The notes beneath the pieces were generated by a model that saw only the letters and a list, made by a program, of their open reading frames with translations, was not told where the DNA came from and ran no database searches. Shown here piece after piece: positions 45,252 through 53,885 of a DNA stretch of 64,000 nt. Origin of the DNA: Bacteroidota bacterium (GTDB lineage Bacteria > Bacteroidota > Bacteroidia > Chitinophagales > Chitinophagaceae). The translations under genes were made by a program, and so were the position numbers. Position 1 is the stretch's first letter. Each line of letters opens with the position of its first letter. The stretch covers positions 1 through 64,000 of the forward strand of contig JAKQKY010000362.1 of the NCBI GenBank assembly GCA_029560415.1. Reading direction: 5' to 3'.

Positions 45252-45881
45252 ATGAATATCAAAGTATGTGGCATTACCTCCCTGAAACAGTTGCAGCAGC
45301 TCGACGGGTTGAATGTGGATTTTGCCGGGCTGGTATTTTATAAGCAGTCTCCGCGGTACGCCGAAGGAAAGATCTCCGGAAAAGATATTAAGTCTGCCGA
45401 CCTCGACATTAAAACTGTTGGAGAGTTCATGAATGCTTCCTTTGAAGAGATCATGAAAACGGTGAAGGCCTACAACCTTGATGTGGTGCAGCTTCATGGC
45501 GATGAATCGCCTCATTTGTGTGAACAGGTGTCTAATGAAATTGAAGTGATCAAAACTTTTGCAATTGATGATAGTAGCCAGAAGTCGATCGATTATATGG
45601 TGAAAGAATATGACGAGGTATGTGACTATTACCTTTTTTACAAGGCCTCGGGTAAAGATAAAGACGTGAACGGTGGAAAATTTGACTGGCAGAAGATCGC
45701 TGTAGCGCAGATTGAAAAGCCCTTTTTCCTGAGTGGCGGTATTGGCCCGGCAGATGCAGGCCTGGTAAAAAAATTCAAACATCCTGATTTTTACGGGGTG
45801 AACCTTAACAGCCGTTTTGAAAAAGAACCCGGTCAGAAAGACATGGCATTGCTGCTCCAATTTATGCATGCTTTGAAATAA
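45252..45881 (+). CDS. trpF: Phosphoribosylanthranilate isomerase, with altered catalytic Asp positions
   Basis: 209 residues. The start MNIKVCGIT carries the catalytic Cys. It has VDFAGLVFYKQSPRYA, LDVVQLHGDES, FFLSGGIGPADA and LNSRFEKEPGQKD, as in Bacteroidota TrpF. Two positions stand out. At the general-acid Asp of LFDT the protein has LFYKASG (Tyr), and the phosphate-site DLNSR appears as NLNSR. The catalytic Asp is normally essential, so the enzyme may be inactive, diverged or use another residue. The gene starts 83 bp after trpG on the same strand. The family call is firm; the activity is uncertain. Confidence 0.85.
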   Translation: MNIKVCGITSLKQLQQLDGLNVDFAGLVFYKQSPRYAEGKISGKDIKSADLDIKTVGEFMNASFEEIMKTVKAYNLDVVQLHGDESPHLCEQVSNEIEVIKTFAIDDSSQKSIDYMVKEYDEVCDYYLFYKASGKDKDVNGGKFDWQKIAVAQIEKPFFLSGGIGPADAGLVKKFKHPDFYGVNLNSRFEKEPGQKDMALLLQFMHALK

Positions 45882-46022
45882 TTCGGTCAAAATCAACAAT
45901 AAGCTAGGATTTTGGGATTATTTTACCGTTTTTGGCTGTTAAATATGTTTTAAATGGTTAGGTAAAAATCATGAAACTGGTTAAATTGCAACGGACTGCC
46001 CATGCAGGATTAATTACATACC

Positions 46023-47111
46023 ATGAAGAAATATCTCATTCTCTGCTTTTTTCTACCCCTGGCGGTAACGGCTCAGCAAAAATCTAAACCCGTTGCCAGC
46101 AGCAAAACGGCGGTAAAGGAAAACTTAAAACCTGTTGATGGATATATGATCGAAGGAACGGTAACCGGCTATCCCGATGGAACGGTTGTTGACCTCTTGA
46201 ATGGCAACGGCGGACCAGAAATGAGTACCAGTATCGCCAACGGAAGCTTCCGGTTTAGCGGCAAAATGGAGTTTCCCGATTTTAAACTGATCGCTTTCAA
46301 TAAATCGCAGCCTTACATCACCATGTTGCTGGATAATAGTTCTGTTAGCATCACCGCCACGAAAGATGCCCTCGACCAGGCCATTGTCAAAGGCTCAAAA
46401 TCAAATGACGATTTTATTGCTTATAATAAGCTTACAAAACCTTTTGAAAAGTTGTTTTCTGCAGAAGCAGGAGGGGCTGATTCTGCAGAAATTAAGAAAG
46501 CTGCGGCAGCTTTAGACGCATTTTCCCGCAAATACAGCCAATCCTATATTGCGCCATTGGCCATTTACAGAACACACCAACTGACCGGAAACGGAGCCCA
46601 GCTCGAAGATTTGTTCAACAGGATGTCTGATCCCGTAAAAACCTCACCAATGGGTAATTACATTGCGCAGCAGGTTGCGGAAGTGAAGAAAAATCCTATG
46701 GGAAAACCATTGCCCGATTTTTCACAGGAAGATATCGATGGTGTTCCTGTTAGTCTTTCTTCATTCAGGGGTAAATATGTGTTGATCGATTTCTGGGCAA
46801 GCTGGTGTGGTCCTTGCCGCCAGGAAAATCCAAATGTTGTGAATGCATTTCAGAAATATAAGAACAAGAATTTTACCGTGCTAGGTATATCGCTGGATAA
46901 AACCAAACAGCCATGGCTAGACGCTATTAAGAATGATGGTCTTACCTGGACGCAACTTAGTGACCTGAAGGGCTGGGCTAATGCAGTAGCACAAAAATTC
47001 CAGATCACCAGTATTCCACAGAATTTCCTGGTAGATCCTTCCGGTGTTGTGATCGCTAAAAATTTACGTGGAGCAGCATTGGATGCTAAACTGGCCAGTT
47101 TGCTTAAATAA
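46023..47111 (+). CDS. Exported TlpA/ResA-like thiol-disulfide oxidoreductase with DUF4369 domain
   Basis: 362 residues with a signal peptide (about 1-17, AVTAQQ). A DUF4369-type beta domain (about 40-140: YMIEGTVTGYPDGTVVDLLN, FRFSGKMEFPDFKLIAFN) and a helical linker precede the thioredoxin domain (about 225-362). That domain has the redox motif WASWCGPCRQENPN and the cis-Pro near SIPQNFLVDP. It would reduce periplasmic disulfides, possibly of c-type cytochromes or envelope proteins. The gene is single. Such DUF4369-thioredoxin fusions are characteristic of Bacteroidota. Confidence 0.93.
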   Translation: MKKYLILCFFLPLAVTAQQKSKPVASSKTAVKENLKPVDGYMIEGTVTGYPDGTVVDLLNGNGGPEMSTSIANGSFRFSGKMEFPDFKLIAFNKSQPYITMLLDNSSVSITATKDALDQAIVKGSKSNDDFIAYNKLTKPFEKLFSAEAGGADSAEIKKAAAALDAFSRKYSQSYIAPLAIYRTHQLTGNGAQLEDLFNRMSDPVKTSPMGNYIAQQVAEVKKNPMGKPLPDFSQEDIDGVPVSLSSFRGKYVLIDFWASWCGPCRQENPNVVNAFQKYKNKNFTVLGISLDKTKQPWLDAIKNDGLTWTQLSDLKGWANAVAQKFQITSIPQNFLVDPSGVVIAKNLRGAALDAKLASLLK

Positions 47112-47137
47112 GATTTACCTGTTTTTTTCTTCCTGTT

Positions 47138-47860
47138 TTATTTTTTCAATTGCCTTTTGTACAATTGAACAGTATTTTCCAATCCAAGGTAAATAGCGTC
47201 GCAGATGAGTGCATGCCCTATGGATACTTCTTTCAGTCCAGGAATTTTTTCGGCAAAAAAAGCAAGATTATGCAGGTCAAGATCATGGCCGGCATTGATA
47301 CCAATTCCCAATTCATTGGCTTTTAGAGCTGCAGCAATATAATCAGCAATTGCTTCTTCTTTTTTACCTGCGGCATACTGGCTTGCATAAGATTCCGTGT
47401 ATAACTCAATGCGATCGGTACCGGTAGCCACGGCTGCTTCTACCATTTCTATTACGGGATCAACAAAGATAGACACCCGGATACCTGCATTTTTAAATAC
47501 CGAAATGATGTTTTGTAAATAGGCAGCATGTTCTACGGTGTTCCATCCATGATTGCTTGTGATCTGCCCGATGGCATCGGGTACCAGCGTAACCTGGGTA
47601 GGTTTATTGGCCAACACCAATTCTACAAAAGAAGATTCAGTTGGGTTTCCTTCAATATTAAATTCAGTGGTTACGATTTTTTTAAGATCATACACATCCT
47701 GGTAACGGATATGACGTTCATCGGGTCTTGGATGAACCGTAATGCCATCGGCACCAAATCTTTCAATATCCTTTGCGGCCTGCAGGATATCTGGATTGTT
47801 ATGTCCTCTTGCATTGCGCAGCGTTGCCAGTTTATTGATATTTACCGAAAGTTTCGTCAT
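47138..47860 (-). CDS. pdxJ: Pyridoxine 5'-phosphate synthase
   Basis: 240 residues from MTKLSVNINK; an upstream Met would add 16 residues. Family motifs are NINKLATLRNARG, PDILQAAKDIERFGADGITVHPRPDERHIRYQDV, FNIEGNPT, VTLVPDAIGQITSNHGW, and the C-terminal GINAGHDLDLHNL and SIGHALI. It condenses 1-deoxyxylulose 5-phosphate with 3-amino-2-oxopropyl phosphate to make pyridoxine phosphate. It is separated from the upstream YiaA-type gene by a strong hairpin. Confidence 0.97.
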   Translation of the reverse strand: MTKLSVNINKLATLRNARGHNNPDILQAAKDIERFGADGITVHPRPDERHIRYQDVYDLKKIVTTEFNIEGNPTESSFVELVLANKPTQVTLVPDAIGQITSNHGWNTVEHAAYLQNIISVFKNAGIRVSIFVDPVIEMVEAAVATGTDRIELYTESYASQYAAGKKEEAIADYIAAALKANELGIGINAGHDLDLHNLAFFAEKIPGLKEVSIGHALICDAIYLGLENTVQLYKRQLKK

Positions 47861-47905
47861 GAACAGATCGTGTTTTTTTTCAAAGTTACTGTGTTTTGTA
47901 AAGAA

Positions 47906-47941
47906 CAACGCGTAAGCAAATCAATCTTTACTTACGCGTTG
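47906..47941 (-). terminator. Strong hairpin between the YiaA/B-like gene and pdxJ
   Basis: An 11-bp perfect stem (CAACGCGTAAG / CTTACGCGTTG) with a 14-base loop, placed 20 bp after the YiaA/B-like gene stop. A U-rich run follows only weakly (TTCTTT), so termination or RNA-end protection are both possible. Confidence 0.5.
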
Positions 47942-47960
47942 AAGCTGGCCGGTAGATTAA

Positions 47961-48359
47961 TTAATTAGTCTTTTCAACATCCTTGCTGTCGCGGATATTT
48001 TTCTGAACAGCTACGGCACCAAAAAGTGCCAGCAGGAAAGAGAATGCATAGAATCCTTTTTCGCTTGACAGCAGATCGGCGTTCCATAAACCGATGACGA
48101 GGAGCAGGATCGACAAAATACTGGCAAACCACGACAGGCCGTAATAGATATCAGTTACGGGTATGCCTTCCAGTTTGTCCCTGACTGCCTTTTGCACCGA
48201 TATCACCGCAAATAGTCCAAACATCAGTACTGTAAAATAATAGCCTTTTTCATTGAGCAACATATCTGCCCTGGATAATCCCACTAAAAATCCGGTCATG
48301 CCGGTTCCCAACGCAACCCATGAGGCGGCGATGAAAGCATTAGAAGGTTTTTGTAACAT
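47961..48359 (-). CDS. YiaA/YiaB two-helix-repeat inner membrane protein
   Basis: 132 residues with two homologous halves, each of two helices: [54 protein letters not shown] and [54 protein letters not shown]. The [16 protein letters not shown] words and the QKxxRD ends are the YiaA/B signature. It sits in the inner membrane; the function is unknown. It is divergent from the nucleoid-associated protein gene. Confidence 0.9.
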   Translation of the reverse strand: MLQKPSNAFIAASWVALGTGMTGFLVGLSRADMLLNEKGYYFTVLMFGLFAVISVQKAVRDKLEGIPVTDIYYGLSWFASILSILLLVIGLWNADLLSSEKGFYAFSFLLALFGAVAVQKNIRDSKDVEKTN

Positions 48360-48489
48360 ATATTAGGTTTTGTTTGTATAAAAGTAGCGGGCCATTCGTT
48401 AAGGAATGTCTAAAGCCACCCAAAAGCATGTTAAGATTGAACATCTGCCTGAAACATTTCTTTTGTACAGCTTCCCTTATTTTTGCCGC

Positions 48490-49536
48490 ATGACAGGTAT
48501 CGAATCGGTTCGCATCAAACAAGCCATTGTACATAAGGTAGGAAATCCAACCAGGGGAGAGGAACTCCGTTTATCTGAAAATCCATTGACACTGAATGAT
48601 GATGTCGTTCAGCAATTACTCATTAAATATTTACTTGGCGCCGTGAATGAGCACGACCTGCACCAGTTTACCCACCTGCACGATCTTCAGCAGAATGAAG
48701 TGTATGGTTATGTAACAGACTTATTCAGCGACGTAGATGAATTTGTTGCAAACAGTTATAAGCTGGCCCAGTTTTTATACAGCAAATCCACACATGTAAA
48801 AGTGAAGGAAGGGGAGTTGTATGTTGTGCGGCTCGATCATGTACCTTTTGAGGATGGTGTAGTACAGGCGATCGGCATCTTTAAATCGGAACAAAAAGAA
48901 ACTTTTTTAAAAGTGTTTGAACATGGTAAAAGTCTTGAACTGATCCAGGAAGATGGGATCAGTATTCACAAGCCAGACAAGGGTTGCCTGGTATTTAAAT
49001 CGCACGCCAAGGAAGGCTACCGGTTATGCGTAGTGGATCATACGAATAAGCAGCAGGATGCACAGTATTGGGTGAATAATTTTCTTCAGGTAGAACCCGT
49101 GGCCGATAGTTATCATCATACCGACAAATACCTGGCCCTCTGCAAGCAATTTGTGACGAATGAATATCCCGATCAGTTTGTGGTCAGTAAATCAGATCAG
49201 CTTGAATTATTGAACCGCAGCATGGATTATTTTAAAACCCGGGATCATTTCAGCATGGAAGAATTTGCAGGCGAAGTGATCATTCAGCCCGATGTAGTGG
49301 ATAGTTTTAAAGAATATAAAAAGAATTTTGAAACGGCCCGTAACTACGAGATCGAAGATGAATTTGACATCAACCTTACGGCTGTAAAGAAGCAACAGAA
49401 ATCTTTTAAGTCGGTACTAAAACTAGATAAAAATTTTCACATCTATATTCATGGTCGCCGCGACCTTATCGAAAAAGGGGTTGATGAACGCACTGGTAAG
49501 AAGTTCTATAAGATCTATTTTGAAGAAGAACATTGA
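48490..49536 (+). CDS. Nucleoid-associated protein (YejK/NdpA family)
   Basis: 348 residues from MTGIESVRIKQAIVHKVGNPTRGE, the family N-terminus; an upstream ATG would add 28 residues unlike the family. The body has FTHLHDLQQNEVYGYV, LYSKSTHVKVKEGELYVVRLDHV, GIFKSEQKETFLKV, and a long helical C-terminus with FNRSMDYFKTRDHFSMEEFA-like sequence (read as LLNRSMDYFKTRDHFSMEEF). E. coli YejK binds the nucleoid; the Bacteroidota homologs are of the 37-kDa type. It is cytosolic and lies back-to-back with the YiaA/B-like gene. Confidence 0.92.
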   Translation: MTGIESVRIKQAIVHKVGNPTRGEELRLSENPLTLNDDVVQQLLIKYLLGAVNEHDLHQFTHLHDLQQNEVYGYVTDLFSDVDEFVANSYKLAQFLYSKSTHVKVKEGELYVVRLDHVPFEDGVVQAIGIFKSEQKETFLKVFEHGKSLELIQEDGISIHKPDKGCLVFKSHAKEGYRLCVVDHTNKQQDAQYWVNNFLQVEPVADSYHHTDKYLALCKQFVTNEYPDQFVVSKSDQLELLNRSMDYFKTRDHFSMEEFAGEVIIQPDVVDSFKEYKKNFETARNYEIEDEFDINLTAVKKQQKSFKSVLKLDKNFHIYIHGRRDLIEKGVDERTGKKFYKIYFEEEH

Positions 49537-49545
49537 TCGGTTTAC

Positions 49546-50274
49546 TCATGCAAGGTCCAGCAGATCACGAATTACTACCGAGGACAGTACAGCGCCGAAT
49601 GTGGCCGGTAGGTATGAAATGGTTCCATAGGCCGATTTCTTATAATTCCTTCCATCGGTGAGCATCAGGCTTTCCTTGATGGGTTCTTCGGGAGAGAACA
49701 CCACTTTAATTCCTTTGTAAATGCCGTCTTTCTTGAGTGTTTTGCGTATCTGTTGCGCAAATGGACAGTTGTATGTTTTGGAGATGTCGGTTACCTGCAG
49801 TTTGGTAGGATCGAGTTTGGCGCCGGCGCCCATGCTGCTGACGACGCGGCATTTTTTTTCATATGCTTTTCGTAATAGGGTAAGCTTTGGCGTTATGCTA
49901 TCAATGGCATCAATGATATAATCGTGTTTGGTTTCAAATAAAGTATCCACCATTTCGGGATTGATGAATTCTTTGATCACGGTCAATGACAATTCGGGGT
50001 TTATGGCCAATAATCTTTCGGCCATGATATCCGCTTTGGAAACACCATGGTTAATGGCCAATGCAGGCAGTTGCCGGTTGCGGTTGGTTGGGTCTACTAC
50101 ATCGCCATCAATGATCGTCATGTGCCCGATACCGCTTCTGCAAATAAATTCGGCAGCAAAAGAGCCCACGCCACCCATGCCCAGGATGAGTACATGCGCT
50201 TCGTTTAACCTGCGCAGTTTTTCTTCTCCAATGAGTAAGGTGGTACGGGATAACCAGGAAATATCATTCATCAT
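49546..50274 (-). CDS. tcdA: tRNA threonylcarbamoyladenosine dehydratase (ThiF/E1-like)
   Basis: 242 residues. E1-like ATP-binding signature ILGMGGVGSFAAEFICRSGIGHMTIIDGDVVDPTNRNRQLPA, then DYIIDAIDSITPKLTLL and a C-terminal SYLPATFGAVLSSVVIRDLL. TcdA (CsdL) cyclises t6A37 of tRNA to ct6A using ATP. The conserved VVDPTNxNRQ motif is the distinguishing mark from MoeB and ThiF. The stop of the TatD gene lies 4 bp upstream on this strand, so both form an operon. Confidence 0.93.
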   Translation of the reverse strand: MMNDISWLSRTTLLIGEEKLRRLNEAHVLILGMGGVGSFAAEFICRSGIGHMTIIDGDVVDPTNRNRQLPALAINHGVSKADIMAERLLAINPELSLTVIKEFINPEMVDTLFETKHDYIIDAIDSITPKLTLLRKAYEKKCRVVSSMGAGAKLDPTKLQVTDISKTYNCPFAQQIRKTLKKDGIYKGIKVVFSPEEPIKESLMLTDGRNYKKSAYGTISYLPATFGAVLSSVVIRDLLDLA

Positions 50275-50278
50275 ATGA

Positions 50279-50947
50279 TCAGGAGAACGCTGATGGAAAA
50301 ACGGTCAGCGTATTTTTTTTAAGTTGATTTTGTAAAGATTCTACCGGCATGTCCAGGGCTGTGGCTGCAAATGTATAAACCAATTCAATTGATAATTCTT
50401 TTGCATCGGTTTCAAGGAATAATTTTTCAAAGGGTATCGAGCGTACCACCGATTGCATGGACTCATTTTGTAATTGAGTGCCAAAGCTTAGATAATAACC
50501 CTTTTCAATGATTTTTGCCGCCAGTAGGGCATTCCTATTGAAGCCATGAAAGATAACAGGCACGGTGTTTTTTTCCTTATCGAGTATATTCAGTACTTCA
50601 TCAAAAGCACGAACGCAGTGGATTATGAGTGGTTTGCGGGTATTGTTTGCCCATTGAACTTGTGCAGTAAATACGTCAACCTGTAGCTCCATATTTGTCT
50701 GGCAAACCTTGTCGAGCCCGCATTCACCAATGGCCACTACCTGTTTGTGTACACTTTGTTCCTTCAAAACACTTAATTGTGCTTTCCAATTTTGTATGTC
50801 AATATACCAGGGATGTAACCCGATAGAGTAGACGCCCGGCTCCGTTGCCCTGCCGAAATCTTCATACAGGCTTTGGATGGCCCATTCATTTGCCTGCGAT
50901 GGATAATGACTATGTATATTGATGAACAACGAATTGTTTTTTTGCAA
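50279..50947 (-). CDS. TatD family metal-dependent hydrolase
   Basis: 222 residues, somewhat shorter than the 250-260 usual for TatD. Metal ligands are visible: NIHSHYP (HxH), VAIGECGLDKV (Glu), PLIIHCVRA (His), VIFHGFNRN (His) and LFLETDAKE (Asp). The loop linking the two first beta strands is shortened, which accounts for the length. It is a probable 3'-5' exonuclease or D-aminoacyl hydrolase of the amidohydrolase fold. It lies directly upstream of tcdA on the same strand. Confidence 0.92.
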   Translation of the reverse strand: MQKNNSLFINIHSHYPSQANEWAIQSLYEDFGRATEPGVYSIGLHPWYIDIQNWKAQLSVLKEQSVHKQVVAIGECGLDKVCQTNMELQVDVFTAQVQWANNTRKPLIIHCVRAFDEVLNILDKEKNTVPVIFHGFNRNALLAAKIIEKGYYLSFGTQLQNESMQSVVRSIPFEKLFLETDAKELSIELVYTFAATALDMPVESLQNQLKKNTLTVFPSAFS

Positions 50948-51002
50948 ACTACAACTATGTTCGAAAATATTCTACTCCAAATGGAATCTTGCGCACAAAA
51001 AA

Positions 51003-51024
51003 GCCCGCTCCAAAAAGAGCGGGC
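51003..51024 (-). terminator. Rho-independent terminator of ahcY
   Basis: An 8-bp GC-rich stem GCCCGCTC / GAGCGGGC with a 6-base loop; the minus strand runs into a T-rich tract (GGCTTTTTTG). Confidence 0.88.
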
Positions 51025-51061
51025 CATTATTAATTCTTAATTTCTAATGCTTAATTAGCAA

Positions 51062-52387
51062 TTAGTACCTGTACATTTCTGCTTTGAAAGGACCTTCTTT
51101 AGGAATACCTAAGTATTCAGATTGAGCACTTGTCAGTTCTTCCAATACCACACCGATTTTAGCGAGGTGTAAACGGGCAACTTTTTCATCAAGGTGTTTT
51201 GGTAATACATACACTTTGTTTTCGTAGTTGCTGCTGTTTGTCCACAATTCAAGCTGGGCAAGTGTTTGGTTGGTGAATGAGTTGCTCATTACGAAGCTTG
51301 GGTGACCGGTAGCACAACCCAGGTTTACCAGGCGGCCTTCAGCTAGCACGATGATGTCTTTACCTTCGATGGTATACAGATCAACCTGTGGCTTGATGGT
51401 ATTTTTTGTGTTGCCATAGTTTTGATTCAACCAGGCCATATCAATTTCAATATCAAAGTGACCGATGTTACAAACGATCGCTTTGTCTTTCATCGAACGG
51501 AAATGAGCTTCGGTGATCAGGTCGCGGCAACCACTGGCTGTTACGATGATATCAGCTTCTTTTACTGCATCGATCATTTTCTTTACTTCAAATCCGTCCA
51601 TTGCTGCCTGTAAAGCACAGATTGGATCGATCTCGGTAACGATTACACGAGCACCTGCACCGCGTAAGCTTTCTGCAGATCCTTTACCTACGTCTCCGTA
51701 TCCACCAACAACAGCAACTTTACCTGCCATCATTACATCGGTAGCACGACGGATAGAATCAACCAAAGATTCTTTACAACCGTATTTGTTATCGAATTTA
51801 GATTTGGTAACTGAATCGTTCACATTGATCGCTGGGATCGGCAAAGTACCTTTGGCCATGCGCTCGTATAAACGATGTACGCCGGTTGTGGTTTCTTCGC
51901 TAAGGCCTTTGATGTTGGCGATCAGTTCAGGATATTTATCAAAAACGATGTTGGTCAGATCACCACCATCATCCAGGATCATGTTCAATGGTTTGTCGGC
52001 GCTTCCGAAGAACAAAGTTTGTTCGATGCACCAATCAGCTTCTTCCTGCGTTTGTCCTTTCCAGGCATATACACCGATTCCGGCAGCAGCGATGGCCGCA
52101 GCAGCCTGGTCCTGTGTAGAGAAGATGTTACAGCTGCTCCATTTAACCTCAGCGCCCAGGGCGATCAGGGTTTCAATTAACACGGCCGTTTGAATGGTCA
52201 TGTGAAGGCAACCGGCGATGCGGGCACCTTTTAATGGCTGGCTTGCGCCATATTCAGCCCTCAGGCTCATCAGGCCCGGCATTTCTGCTTCGGCTAACCT
52301 GATTTCTTTACGACCCCATTCTGCCAGGGACATATCTTTTACCTTGTAGGCAAGATTGAAATCAATTCCTTTTGTGATTGTTGACAT
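51062..52387 (-). CDS. ahcY: Adenosylhomocysteinase
   Basis: 441 residues. Family hallmarks are seen in order: [72 protein letters not shown] (signature 1), [43 protein letters not shown] (NAD-binding Rossmann with GxGxxGxG) and [17 protein letters not shown] (read as [14 protein letters not shown]). It ends YKPEMYRY-like (FKAEMYRY). It hydrolyses S-adenosylhomocysteine to homocysteine and adenosine, which keeps methylation running. Monocistronic, with a terminator. Divergent to the Lrp/AsnC regulator over 109 bp. Confidence 0.98.
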   Translation of the reverse strand: MSTITKGIDFNLAYKVKDMSLAEWGRKEIRLAEAEMPGLMSLRAEYGASQPLKGARIAGCLHMTIQTAVLIETLIALGAEVKWSSCNIFSTQDQAAAAIAAAGIGVYAWKGQTQEEADWCIEQTLFFGSADKPLNMILDDGGDLTNIVFDKYPELIANIKGLSEETTTGVHRLYERMAKGTLPIPAINVNDSVTKSKFDNKYGCKESLVDSIRRATDVMMAGKVAVVGGYGDVGKGSAESLRGAGARVIVTEIDPICALQAAMDGFEVKKMIDAVKEADIIVTASGCRDLITEAHFRSMKDKAIVCNIGHFDIEIDMAWLNQNYGNTKNTIKPQVDLYTIEGKDIIVLAEGRLVNLGCATGHPSFVMSNSFTNQTLAQLELWTNSSNYENKVYVLPKHLDEKVARLHLAKIGVVLEELTSAQSEYLGIPKEGPFKAEMYRY

Positions 52388-52496
52388 GGTATATTAATTT
52401 AGAATGCAAATCTACTTTTAATAGTGTAAAATTCTAAGTATTATTAAAAATTCAGGATAAATTAATATTTAAGCATTATTTTGTAGCATAAAACAG

Positions 52497-53006
52497 ATGT
52501 TTGCTATGAAAAAGAACGAACAAAAAGAAGAATCCGCTATGACCATTCCCAACCTGGATAAAAATGACCTGGCCATACTGCGGCTTTTGCAGCAAAATGC
52601 CCGCATTACCGTAAAGGAGATATCAGAAAAAATACACCTGAGTACTACGCCGGTTCATGAACGTATTAAAAGACTGGAACAATCGGGTGTGATTAAACAA
52701 TATGCGACCCTGTTAGATCATGCCAAGGTGAGAAAAGGATTGATGGTGATCTGTTATGTTTCATTAAAAGAACACAGTAAGAATGCCGGTGTAAAATTTA
52801 TCAAGACCATCAATGAGTTGAATGAAGTAGTGGAATGCTATAATATTTCAGGTGAATTTGATTTTATGCTGAAAGTGGTTGAAGAGAACATGGACAGTTA
52901 TTATGACTTTCACGTGAACCGCCTCAGCCAGATCGAGAACATGGGAAATGTACAGAGTGTTTTTGTGATGGGAATTATTAAGCAAACGCACCAGTTGGTG
53001 TGGTAG
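52497..53006 (+). CDS. Lrp/AsnC family transcriptional regulator
   Basis: 169 residues; the in-frame ATG fourteen codons later (MTIPNLDKND) is an equally good start. Winged-HTH signature: LDKNDLAILRLLQQNARITVKEISEKIHLSTTPVHERIKRLEQSGVIKQY. The C-terminal RAM (AsnC) ligand-binding domain begins about 95 (GLMVICYVSLKEH) and includes VVECYNISGEFDFMLKVV. It binds DNA as an oligomer and senses amino acids. It is divergent from ahcY, so ahcY or methionine metabolism is a plausible target. Confidence 0.95.
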   Translation: MFAMKKNEQKEESAMTIPNLDKNDLAILRLLQQNARITVKEISEKIHLSTTPVHERIKRLEQSGVIKQYATLLDHAKVRKGLMVICYVSLKEHSKNAGVKFIKTINELNEVVECYNISGEFDFMLKVVEENMDSYYDFHVNRLSQIENMGNVQSVFVMGIIKQTHQLVW

Positions 53007-53312
53007 GAGGAAGTAATTAATAATTAATAATTAATAAGGAAGTTTAAGAGTGTGCACTGATTTCAATATCATTTTAACTGTAGATACCGATGACTCTGTG
53101 CAAAGCTCATTTACCTCAGTTGTCAAAAATATCGAGTAAGGAACAAGGAATGTATAACATGGAAGTATAAATACAAATATTCAATACTCAACAATCAATT
53201 TTCAATATTCACTCCCAAACCTCTGTGCAAGATTTCTTTACCTCTGTGGTTATCTTTCTTCGTGCCCTTTGTTAAAAAATTAGTGCCCTTTGTGGTAAAA
53301 ACAAAATCGTCT
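53007..53312. repeat. Intergenic repeat-rich region: AT units, CTCTGTG words, ATTCAATA units
   Basis: 306 bp with no gene. It begins with TAATTAATAATTAATAATTAAT units like those at 21795 and 22621. It continues with GACTCTGTGCAAAGCTCATT (53092), a region of ATTCAATAxTCAA units (53180-53210), and CCTCTGTGCAAGATTTCTTTACCTC, then two GTGCCCTTTGT copies (53263 and 53284). The CTCTGTG words match those at 35755. All of this looks like remnants of dispersed intergenic repeats rather than a promoter or RNA gene. Confidence 0.6.
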
Positions 53313-53789
53313 TTATTTAACCATGATCTTTAACGTTGACGCATACATGACACGTCCCTGTGCATCCTTGGCGATCACATCAAAAAAGTAAAGATATTCA
53401 CCCGATTTCAATTGTTCCCTCACCTGGTTAACCCATAATTGAGGAAGGGGCGTGCTGGTAAACCTGGATGAAGCGATGCTGCTCGTTGGGGTTACTTTGC
53501 CCGACATTTCATCTTCTGTAACAACCCTTCGGTTATATAAAAATTGGTAAGATGTAACGCTGTATACATTCTTTTTGTCATCAACAACTTTCAATGGCAA
53601 TGCGATGATGTTTTCAGCTTCAGCTTCGGTTAATGTAACAATAGAATCTATTGCATTGCCCAGGTGTGTGTAGAGCTTGGGCGCCTTGAATTTTTGTGTT
53701 TTTGCAGTAGCTGGTGTTTTTTGTGCGATAACATGGGTTGCTCCAAACAGCAAGCCTATAGATATGAAAAGGAATTTGTTGATGCGCAT
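53313..53789 (-). CDS. Exported protein of unknown function
   Basis: 158 residues with a signal peptide (about 1-23, ATHVIAQ). The mature part is basic at first, then a beta-rich domain: YTHLGNAIDSIVTLTEAEAENIIALPLKVVDDKKNVYSVTSYQFLYNRR and SGEYLYFFDVIAKDAQGRVMYASTLKIMV. The second half has an immunoglobulin-like or GldM-like look, but the match is too weak to name. It ends before valS is read; the two are separated by 96 bp on the same strand. Confidence 0.7.
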   Translation of the reverse strand: MRINKFLFISIGLLFGATHVIAQKTPATAKTQKFKAPKLYTHLGNAIDSIVTLTEAEAENIIALPLKVVDDKKNVYSVTSYQFLYNRRVVTEDEMSGKVTPTSSIASSRFTSTPLPQLWVNQVREQLKSGEYLYFFDVIAKDAQGRVMYASTLKIMVK

Positions 53790-53885
53790 GATGATTTGTT
53801 TATTGTATTGAATAACGAATCTACAAAAGAACGGACTTCAGCCCGAACATTTAACAGTTTATATACGAACTCTTCCTTCAAAAAA

